Positions 8,535-16,393 of a stretch of 20,933 nucleotides of DNA are shown here, in pieces. The DNA lies in the NCBI GenBank assembly GCA_946478915.1, contig CAMLER010000009.1, positions 1-20,933 on the forward strand. The letters run 5' to 3'. The translations under genes were made by a program, and so were the position numbers. Position 1 is the first letter of the stretch. Each line of letters starts with the position of its first letter. The notes below the pieces were generated by a model. The model did no database searches, was not told the origin of the DNA, and saw only the letters and a list, made by a program, of their open reading frames with translations. Origin of the DNA: an uncultured Chryseolinea sp. Its GTDB lineage: Bacteria > Bacteroidota > Bacteroidia > Cytophagales > Cyclobacteriaceae.

Positions 8535-11153
8535 TTATTCCGACTTGATACTTTCAACCGGACTCGCCACGGCTGCTCTGACACTTTGAATAGTCACGGT
8601 TAATAGTGCAATTAGAAGAGAAGTCAATGCGACCAGGACAAAAACCCAAGGACTGATAGAAATCCTATAGGCGAATTCCTGCAACCATGCGTTCATCATA
8701 AAGTAAGCAGCGGGATATGCCAACAGCACAGCCAGCACTATTAGTTTTACGAACCGGCTGCTTAGCAAGTTGACAATACTGACTATGGATGCACCCAATA
8801 CTTTTCGGATAGCGATCTCTTTTGTGCGCTGTTGCATCATGTACGAGCACAATCCGAACAATCCAAGGCAGGCCAGCAAAATTGCAACCACTGCAAACAA
8901 ATTCATAACAATACCAAGCTGCTGTTCGGCTTTGTATAACTTGCTAAACTCATCGTCAAGAAAAGTATATTCAAACGGGATATTCGGAATCAGCTCCTTC
9001 CATTTTTTTTCGACAAGGCCGATGGTTTCGCTGAGATTATATCCATCCAGTTTCACCAGTAGGTATCTACTTCTTATCTCTGGAAACAGTACCAAGGGTC
9101 GAATAGCAGCATGCATCGACTCAAAATGAAAATCCCTCACAACACCCTTTACCCTACCTGCCCGATGTCCCACAAACATTCTTTTTCCAATAGCGATTTC
9201 TGGAGTCCAGCCCATTTGACGGGCGGCGGTCTCATTTAAGATAAAATGATAGATTCTCTCTTCATAACTTTCGGATGATACATCTTTCATATCCTGATCA
9301 GACAAGTCACTACCTGCAATAATTTCCATCCCGGTAGTTCTTATATAACCTTCATCGATTGGATTTCCATTCACTACAATTTGTTCGGTCTCAGGCGTAA
9401 CGTCGGATCGCATACTGTAACCGCCTGCAATCCTAACGGGTGTACTGGCCGAACTTGAAATATTCAAGACATGCGGTATGGATTTTAATTCTTGTTTGAT
9501 CGATGATAGATTAGGGGGTGCATGCCGGTGCATCGGTATAGCAAGTACATGAGCGCGATCAAACCCAAGTTTTTTATTTTGAATAAATTGGAGTTGCTCC
9601 TGAATTATTAAAGTTGACACTATAAGGAATGCTGAAATGCTGAACTGAAAAACAATCAATGCAGGTTGCAGCCATCTTCCCGAAACTGAATTCTTGAATA
9701 CCCCCTTTAAGACTGTTGCGGGCTGAAATCCTGTAAGAACAAAAGCAGGGTAACTGCCGACTAACACGCTCATAAAAATTGTGAGAATAACTCCGTAAAG
9801 AATGAAGGTAGGCGAATACAAATCTTGAGGGAGAAGTTGGCGTTCGGTCAGCTGATTAAAATAAGGTAAAAGGATCGTGGAAAGAAACACACTCAGAAGA
9901 ATCGATGCAACGCAGAGAACACCCGCTTCGCTTACAAACTGCATGAAAAGCTGGACTTTGGTGGCACCAACCACCTTCCGCACGCCTACTTCCCTGGCCC
10001 GCATAAAAGATTTAGCAGTTGCCAGGTTGATGTAGGTGAAACAGACAATTCCCAAAATCAACGCAGCGACACCTGCCAAAGCAAATAAGAAAGTCATGCT
10101 ATTGTTAGGCACAAAAGCCGGATACGGCGAATAAAGATGTATGGTTGAAAAGCGTTCGAGATGAAAGTCGATAAAAGTTCCGGGATCCTTCACCTCTTCC
10201 TTCATGAAGCTGCTGACCTTTTTTTGCAGTTCTGGCAAAGGAGCATCCTTATGCAACAAAATGTAGGTAGTGTAGTTTGCGTCGAAATAGGTCTCCTCCT
10301 GGTTAGCTTTTAAGGAAGAGAATGAGGCCAGGAAGTCAAACTTAATTTGCGAGTTGCCGGGATAATTGCGAACAACACCTGTGATTTTGTATTCGGTGTC
10401 ATCGTTTCCAATTATTAACGTCTTACCTATAGGACTTTCATCGCCAAAATATTTTTTTGAAGCAGATTGGGTTAATACAACATGGTTGGGACCATCCAAC
10501 GCGATTTGAGAATTGCCTTCCAAAAAGTGAATATCGAAAACATCTAAAAAAGATGAGTCAGCATACATAAAGTTAGGCTCGCTAACGTTATGACCGTTCA
10601 TTTGAACAATGACGTCACGGTCGGTCATTCGTACAGCGGATTCAACTTCAGGAAATGTCCGGACAAAAACCGGGGCGACCTTTGTGCTGGTAAAATTTCC
10701 CCGCGTGGTTTCTGGGCTACCATCAAAGCCATATTCCATGATTACCCTGGCGATCCTTTCACCATTTGGCTGGAATTGATCAAAGTTTAACTCATGTTGT
10801 ATATACAGTCCAATCAACAAACAAGAAGTAAGACCGATAGTCAGTCCAAAGCTGTTTATCAGCGACGAAAATTTTTGATGCCATAAATTCCGAAATGCGA
10901 TCTTTAAATTATTCCGAAACATGTCATAAGGGTTAAAATGATAATTATTAAATTTTCTGATGGCAAAGGGTCGCAAGTAGTTCGCTACCTGGTACCAGTA
11001 GTTGAGAGTCGCCCGAACAGGAGATCTGGTTTTTAAATTCTGGTAATAATTCTCCTGGAGATCGCCAGTCACTTCTTCGGCAAGATCATCCCGTAGGAAC
11101 ATCCGTAAAAATCTTTGAGGAAGTTTTGGTGGTATCGTTTTATCTGACTTCAA
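8535..11153 (-). CDS. Permease 4 of array: prefix-domain MacB/FtsX-like ABC permease (subfamily B)
   Basis: An 872-residue inner-membrane permease beginning at TTG. The start is supported by alignment of IPPKLPQRFLRMFLRDDL with the paralogues; the next in-frame start (residue 18) would cut into the prefix domain. It starts 1 nt after the TAG of permease 3, so translation is probably coupled. The prefix domain ends with NYWYQVANYLRPFAIRK and is followed by TM1 (near SLINSFGLTIGLTSCLLIGL). Two MacB-core/FtsX halves follow, with coupling motifs REVGVRKVVGA and KEIAIRKVLGAS. Subfamily B features in the second core are MGWTPEIAIGKRM and GVVRDFHFESM. It is the copy with the most divergent C-terminus (SPVESIKSE). 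Both coupling motifs are kept, which suggests contact with an ATPase, though none is encoded nearby. Confidence 0.92.
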   Translation of the reverse strand: MKSDKTIPPKLPQRFLRMFLRDDLAEEVTGDLQENYYQNLKTRSPVRATLNYWYQVANYLRPFAIRKFNNYHFNPYDMFRNNLKIAFRNLWHQKFSSLINSFGLTIGLTSCLLIGLYIQHELNFDQFQPNGERIARVIMEYGFDGSPETTRGNFTSTKVAPVFVRTFPEVESAVRMTDRDVIVQMNGHNVSEPNFMYADSSFLDVFDIHFLEGNSQIALDGPNHVVLTQSASKKYFGDESPIGKTLIIGNDDTEYKITGVVRNYPGNSQIKFDFLASFSSLKANQEETYFDANYTTYILLHKDAPLPELQKKVSSFMKEEVKDPGTFIDFHLERFSTIHLYSPYPAFVPNNSMTFLFALAGVAALILGIVCFTYINLATAKSFMRAREVGVRKVVGATKVQLFMQFVSEAGVLCVASILLSVFLSTILLPYFNQLTERQLLPQDLYSPTFILYGVILTIFMSVLVGSYPAFVLTGFQPATVLKGVFKNSVSGRWLQPALIVFQFSISAFLIVSTLIIQEQLQFIQNKKLGFDRAHVLAIPMHRHAPPNLSSIKQELKSIPHVLNISSSASTPVRIAGGYSMRSDVTPETEQIVVNGNPIDEGYIRTTGMEIIAGSDLSDQDMKDVSSESYEERIYHFILNETAARQMGWTPEIAIGKRMFVGHRAGRVKGVVRDFHFESMHAAIRPLVLFPEIRSRYLLVKLDGYNLSETIGLVEKKWKELIPNIPFEYTFLDDEFSKLYKAEQQLGIVMNLFAVVAILLACLGLFGLCSYMMQQRTKEIAIRKVLGASIVSIVNLLSSRFVKLIVLAVLLAYPAAYFMMNAWLQEFAYRISISPWVFVLVALTSLLIALLTVTIQSVRAAVASPVESIKSE

Positions 11154-11154
11154 A

Positions 11155-13773
11155 CTATTCTGACCTTAACGTTTTTGCCGGATTTGTTCGTGCTGCGCTA
11201 ATGGACTGAAACGAAATCGTGAACGAAGCTATGGCTATTGCAACAATGCCCGCCATTATAAACATCCACCATTCCAGATCTATCCGGTACGCGAAATTCT
11301 CGAGCCATCGACCAATTGCCCACCATCCCAAAGGCACGGAAATAATGACGGCAAATGCCACAAGGGTTAAAAAATCTCTGGAAAGGAGCTTCACAATGCT
11401 CGCAACGCTGGCCCCTAACACTTTTCTCACGCCCACCTCCCTTAACCGCTGCTCCGTAGTAAACGTGGCCAGCCCAAACAGTCCAAGGCATGCTACAAAT
11501 ATTGCCAGCACGGAGAAAATAAAAATTATCCGGCCAGTATTCTGCTCGGTGCGATATTGTTTCTCCAGGTCATCATCTACAAACTGATAGAAGGGAACTG
11601 ATTTAGGATCGTGATGTTTTAAAATTGCCTCGATTGATGAAATCGCGTCTGCGACTCGGTGAGGTTTTGTTTTAACGAAGAGGCCTGATGGTTTTTCTTT
11701 CGGTCGATATCGAAACAGAAATGGGTTAATGGTTTCTGTCATAGGGCGAAAATGAAAATCTTTTACTACGCCGATTACTTCACCTTCTTCTTCCCACATC
11801 GACAATTTCTTGCCAATGGCTGAATCCGGTGTCCATCCCATATTTCTGGCGGCTGTTTCATTAATCAAGTAAGCGGAAATGGTATCACTTGCAATATCTG
11901 GGTCGATATATCTACCCGCCGCTAACGTCATGCCTGTTGTAACAAGAAAATCATGGTCGACATTCATATGCGTCATCAGGATTTTGTCGTGCGCCGTCTT
12001 ACCCTCCCATCCAATTCCGCCGGTTGATCGAACCACGTTTACCAGGTTGTTCGATGCTATACTGACTGCCGAAATACTGGTTTGATCAAGCAAGTCCGCT
12101 TTTATTATCTGGCTCTTTGCAGGAAGCTCATTTTTCAATCCGATATAGAGAAGCTGATCCTTATCAAAACCTAAATCCTTTTCTTGAAGAAATTTCATTT
12201 GCTGAGATATTACAATCGTTCCAACAATCAGAACAACTGACAATGTAAATTGGCAAACCACGAGAACACGGCGAAAACTATGTCCGGTGGCTCGTGCAAA
12301 TAATCCCCTCATACTCACTCCCGCCAGTAAATTTGAAGCCTGTATTGCAGGGTAAACACCCGACACAAAACTTACAGTCGCAACGAAAACGGAAATGGCG
12401 ACGACGAATCTGAATTCGTCAAAAGGAATACGTAAATTTTTTGCCGAAATATCGTTCAACAATGGAAGAGAAAGCTGCACAATAATCAGAGCCATTGCCG
12501 TTGAAATCGCAGTAATTATAAATGATTCAGTCAAAAATTGCGCGACCAGGTGAGTCTTACTGGCGCCGACAACTTTACGGACTCCAAATTCCTTTGCTCG
12601 CCTAGTGGCACGCGCCGTCGAAAGATTAACGTAATTACTAACCGCTATCAAAAGCACAATCAGGCCGACACCAATGAACACTTTGACATAGAGAATATTT
12701 CCAGTCTTGCTCCAGTCAGTTTGAAAATCAAAATTTGAAAACAGATAAATGTCCGTTAGTGGCTGAAGCGAGAGTTCTATTTCTGATTCATCGGAAATAT
12801 ATTTATCGAGATAGTTGGATATTTTCCTATTCATTTCATAGGCATCGGCCTTCCTGTCAAGCAAAATATACGTGTGATAGTTGTTGCTATTCCAACCATA
12901 ATATTCGGAGTGGATTTCTTCATATCGCAATGAAAGAAGGACATCAAATTGTATGTGAGAATTGGCGGGAGGATCATACGTAATACCTGCCAGCGTGAGA
13001 ATCCGGTTGTCATTGTATATTATTTGGGTGCCGATCAGTTCCACCGAATTTTTCCAGTCTGCTCCAAAAAGTTTGGCCGCGAAGGTTTCCGTGATCACGA
13101 CTTCGTCGGGCAATTGCAGCGCAGTCCGTGGATTTCCCTGAATCATGCTGAAATCAAATACATTAAAGAAGTTATTATCTACCTGCAGCAATTCACGGGG
13201 CTCGATTACAGAAGACTGGTATTGCAGGATACCAGCAGATTTTATCTGCCCGACTCGACAAAACCTCTCAACCTCCTGGAAATCTGACTTAAGTGCACTT
13301 CCCAGAGGGCCTGGAGTAGATGCAATGTTAAAAAAGTTATCCCCCATCTTTTGCCGATTAACTACCCGATAAATATTTTCAGAACTTGAATGAAACCGGT
13401 CGTGACTATATTCGTCAGCGATGTAAAGTGCTATCGCGATGCAGCAGGCCAACCCAATGGCTAGGCCACAGATGTTAATGGCGGAATACGTTTTGTGCCT
13501 TGAAATATTCCTCCATCCAAATTTGAAATAGCTTTTATACATAGTAGTAGAACCAAGATTTAGGTGTTCATATTTTTTCATGGCAAAAGGCCTTGCATAG
13601 TGAAATACCTGATACCAGTAATTGAGTTTGGCTTTGAAAGACGAACTTGTGCTTAAAGTTTTATAAAATTTTTCCTCCAGATCGCCAGTGACTTCTTCCG
13701 CGATAGCATCACGCAAAAAAGTTCGGAGGATCTTTAATGGCAGTTTTGGCGGTATGATTCGATCATTCTTCAC
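11155..13773 (-). CDS. Permease 3 of array: prefix-domain MacB/FtsX-like ABC permease (subfamily B)
   Basis: An 872-residue permease starting at GTG, 4 nt behind the TAG of permease 2. The prefix domain (IIPPKLPLKILRTFLRDAI, then NYWYQVFHYARPFAMKK) is followed by YSAINICGLAIGLACCIAIAL as TM1. The first FtsX half has KEFGVRKVVGAS and the second CLGLFGLATFTTEQR followed by REVGVRKVLGAS. The second periplasmic core carries the subfamily B motifs MGWTPDSAIGKKL and GVVKDFHF. After the first FtsX half the usual SYPAFYLSSF-VLKG segment is altered (VYPAIQASNLLAGVSMRG), so this copy has drifted at the joint between its halves. The final codons share 15 identical bases with those of permease 2, a trace of duplication. 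Confidence 0.92.
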   Translation of the reverse strand: MKNDRIIPPKLPLKILRTFLRDAIAEEVTGDLEEKFYKTLSTSSSFKAKLNYWYQVFHYARPFAMKKYEHLNLGSTTMYKSYFKFGWRNISRHKTYSAINICGLAIGLACCIAIALYIADEYSHDRFHSSSENIYRVVNRQKMGDNFFNIASTPGPLGSALKSDFQEVERFCRVGQIKSAGILQYQSSVIEPRELLQVDNNFFNVFDFSMIQGNPRTALQLPDEVVITETFAAKLFGADWKNSVELIGTQIIYNDNRILTLAGITYDPPANSHIQFDVLLSLRYEEIHSEYYGWNSNNYHTYILLDRKADAYEMNRKISNYLDKYISDESEIELSLQPLTDIYLFSNFDFQTDWSKTGNILYVKVFIGVGLIVLLIAVSNYVNLSTARATRRAKEFGVRKVVGASKTHLVAQFLTESFIITAISTAMALIIVQLSLPLLNDISAKNLRIPFDEFRFVVAISVFVATVSFVSGVYPAIQASNLLAGVSMRGLFARATGHSFRRVLVVCQFTLSVVLIVGTIVISQQMKFLQEKDLGFDKDQLLYIGLKNELPAKSQIIKADLLDQTSISAVSIASNNLVNVVRSTGGIGWEGKTAHDKILMTHMNVDHDFLVTTGMTLAAGRYIDPDIASDTISAYLINETAARNMGWTPDSAIGKKLSMWEEEGEVIGVVKDFHFRPMTETINPFLFRYRPKEKPSGLFVKTKPHRVADAISSIEAILKHHDPKSVPFYQFVDDDLEKQYRTEQNTGRIIFIFSVLAIFVACLGLFGLATFTTEQRLREVGVRKVLGASVASIVKLLSRDFLTLVAFAVIISVPLGWWAIGRWLENFAYRIDLEWWMFIMAGIVAIAIASFTISFQSISAARTNPAKTLRSE

Positions 13774-13777
13774 CGGA

Positions 13778-16393
13778 CTATTCTGACCTTAGACTCTTCA
13801 CCGGATTCATCATCGCTGCCTTAACTGCCTGAAAGCTCACCGTTAGCAAAGTGATGAGCAATGAGCCCATCCCTGTCGCAGCAAATATCCACCATGAGAT
13901 TTCCGTGCGGTACTCATATTGCTGGAGCCACGAACTGAGGAAGTAAGATGCTATCGGAATCGCCACACCGAAGGAGATCAATACCAACACCACAAAATCG
14001 CTGGTTAACATCCGCCAAACATCATAAAGCGATGCACCTACTATTTTTCGAATACCTATTTCTTTGGTTCGCTGTTCGGTCACGAACGAGGCTAGTCCAA
14101 ATAACCCAAGGCAACTAATTAGAATTGCCACAACGGCGAATACAGAGGAAAGTTTACCAATGCGAACTTCAGTACTAAACTTTTTTGCATATTCCTCACT
14201 GGCAAACTTGTATTCGAAAGGCATTCCTGGCACATACTGCTTCCACGCGTTTTGGATCTTTTCCAAAGCGTGTGCTGTGCTCACTTCGGGATTAATTTTA
14301 AGCAACACTGAACTTCCGTACCAACCCAATGGCATATAGATCGCAGCCCTGGTAGATTTGTACGGTGATTCAACGATCATATCCGTCACGACCCCTAAAA
14401 CGGTATAATTTCGATCCTGCCACTTCACCACTTCACCTACCGGATTTTCCAGACCCATGTACTTTGCCGCTGCTTCATTAATCACAATGCCATCCAAATC
14501 ACTCTTAATATCTCGGGAAAAGTCCCTACCATGCGTGAAGTGCCATCCTACCGTTTTACCATACTCTGGACCCACCCATTCGATGGCAAAGTGGTAGAAG
14601 AAATCAGGATCTTTACCCTTCCAATCCAGGTCACTGTGATTAGCGCTGTATTTTATCACTGAGCTATTCGATTCTGCCATTTCTACCACTGCCCCAGATT
14701 GTAATAACTGGTTTCGTACCGCTGTAAAATGGTCATGGATATCAGAAGTCTTCATATCTATATAAAGCAATCCTTCCCGGTCGTACCCCACCGGCCGGTT
14801 TTTTGTATGCTGGATTTGCTGGTGAACGACAATTGTTCCTATAATCAGCGACACCGATACTGTGAATTGACAGACCACCAAAATTTTGCGAGGCAGGGAT
14901 GCAAAACGACCAGCCCGAAACGTCCCTTTCAATACTTTCACTGCGCGAAACGACGATAGATATAACGCCGGATAACTCCCGGCAATAATTCCGGTGATCA
15001 CTGCAAAGGCAATACATGAAAACCAAAACATTTTATTGGTCCACAGAATATTCAATTGCTTATTTGCAATTTCATTAAACAACGGGAGGGCTAGAATCAC
15101 TAATAGTAATGACAATACAAACGAAAGAAAAACTACCAGGAAAGATTCGCTAAAAAATTGAGTAATGAGTTGGGTACGAACTGACCCAACTGCCTTACGA
15201 ATACCGACCTCTTTTGCTCGGCGTTCGGACCGCGCGGTACTGAGATTCATAAAATTTATGCAGGCCAGGAGCAAAACGAAAAAACCAATGATTCCAAACA
15301 GCCAGACAAACCGGATCTGTCCACCGCTGTTTTCGCCGTTCTTAAATTCGTCATACAAATGCCATCTGCTCATGGGATGGAGAAAGGCATGAATGTCATG
15401 TACGTTGTCGTCAACACGAGCATGGTCCTGAATCACGTTTTTAATCTTCTGTGAGACGACGTCTATATTCGCACTAGCGGCCATCTGCACAAAAACCTGA
15501 TTCATAGAATTATTCCAGGAATGAACATATTGTTTAGCCCAATCATTTGAAGCAATGTATAACTCCCATGGGGCAAGAAAGTGAACATCATTAAATTGAG
15601 AATTTTTTGGTAGATCTTTGTAAATCCCGGTCACTTTGACGTCTCTTTTGTTGTCAATTTTCACAATCTTGTTCATCGGCTCCTCATCACCAAAAAGTCT
15701 TTCAGCCAGCGATTGCGACAACATAATCGTATTCAGATCGCGTAATCCGTCATACGTTCCGAAAATCATTTCCAGCGTCAGCATTTTCGGTGCATCAGGC
15801 TCCATGTAGTTGCCAAATTCAGTGAACTTCACATCTCCATTCGCGATAATATGAACATCCGTGAAAGTTGACATTACCACGTGTTCAAAGTCACTTTTAA
15901 AAGACTGGCTCAATTCCGGACCTAATGGAAAAGGCATATGGCGTCCTGTACGTGTCTCGCCATTTACAGTTGCGCGTAGCATTACCGTGGCAATCCGGTC
16001 ATGATTTTTATGATACTTGTTAAATGACAATTCATCATATACCCAAAGGCCGATGACCATGGCCACGGCGATTCCGCAGGCAAGTCCACCGATATTAATA
16101 AACGAGTAGCCTTTATTCTTAAAAAGATTTCTCCATCCAATCTTAAAATAGTTTCTAAGCATGACGTTGTTGTTTATGTATGACGACCTCAATCTCTTTA
16201 ATGCAAACGGGCGCAGGTAATGAAGCACCTGAAACCAGTAATTAAGTCGTGCTCTATGACGCGATTTCGTGCAAAGCGTTACGTAAAATTGCTCATCTAA
16301 ATCTCCAAGAACCTCTTCAATAAGATCATGCCGCAGGAAAGAGAGCAGAAAACGCTTTGCAAGCTTCGGCGGTATAATTCTTCCATGAGCCAT
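13778..16393 (-). CDS. Permease 2 of array: prefix-domain MacB/FtsX-like ABC permease (subfamily A)
   Basis: An 871-residue permease and the only one of the five with an ATG start, which directly abuts the TAA of permease 1 (0 nt gap). Parts by residue: prefix domain 1-75, TM1 about 99-118, first periplasmic core 120-360, TM2 363-383, coupling motif 393-403 (AKEVGIRKAVG), TM3-4 about 415-475, TM5 505-525, second core 526-745, TM6 750-770, second coupling motif 777-787 (KEIGIRKIVGA), TM7 800-820 and TM8 835-855. The C-terminus is NPVKSLRSE. It pairs with permease 5: both have KNRPVGY, an EMxESN segment and KTVGxxFxxGRDFSR in the second half. The chain resembles two MacB-type subunits fused head to tail, so one polypeptide could form the whole membrane dimer. 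Confidence 0.93.
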   Translation of the reverse strand: MAHGRIIPPKLAKRFLLSFLRHDLIEEVLGDLDEQFYVTLCTKSRHRARLNYWFQVLHYLRPFALKRLRSSYINNNVMLRNYFKIGWRNLFKNKGYSFINIGGLACGIAVAMVIGLWVYDELSFNKYHKNHDRIATVMLRATVNGETRTGRHMPFPLGPELSQSFKSDFEHVVMSTFTDVHIIANGDVKFTEFGNYMEPDAPKMLTLEMIFGTYDGLRDLNTIMLSQSLAERLFGDEEPMNKIVKIDNKRDVKVTGIYKDLPKNSQFNDVHFLAPWELYIASNDWAKQYVHSWNNSMNQVFVQMAASANIDVVSQKIKNVIQDHARVDDNVHDIHAFLHPMSRWHLYDEFKNGENSGGQIRFVWLFGIIGFFVLLLACINFMNLSTARSERRAKEVGIRKAVGSVRTQLITQFFSESFLVVFLSFVLSLLLVILALPLFNEIANKQLNILWTNKMFWFSCIAFAVITGIIAGSYPALYLSSFRAVKVLKGTFRAGRFASLPRKILVVCQFTVSVSLIIGTIVVHQQIQHTKNRPVGYDREGLLYIDMKTSDIHDHFTAVRNQLLQSGAVVEMAESNSSVIKYSANHSDLDWKGKDPDFFYHFAIEWVGPEYGKTVGWHFTHGRDFSRDIKSDLDGIVINEAAAKYMGLENPVGEVVKWQDRNYTVLGVVTDMIVESPYKSTRAAIYMPLGWYGSSVLLKINPEVSTAHALEKIQNAWKQYVPGMPFEYKFASEEYAKKFSTEVRIGKLSSVFAVVAILISCLGLFGLASFVTEQRTKEIGIRKIVGASLYDVWRMLTSDFVVLVLISFGVAIPIASYFLSSWLQQYEYRTEISWWIFAATGMGSLLITLLTVSFQAVKAAMMNPVKSLRSE

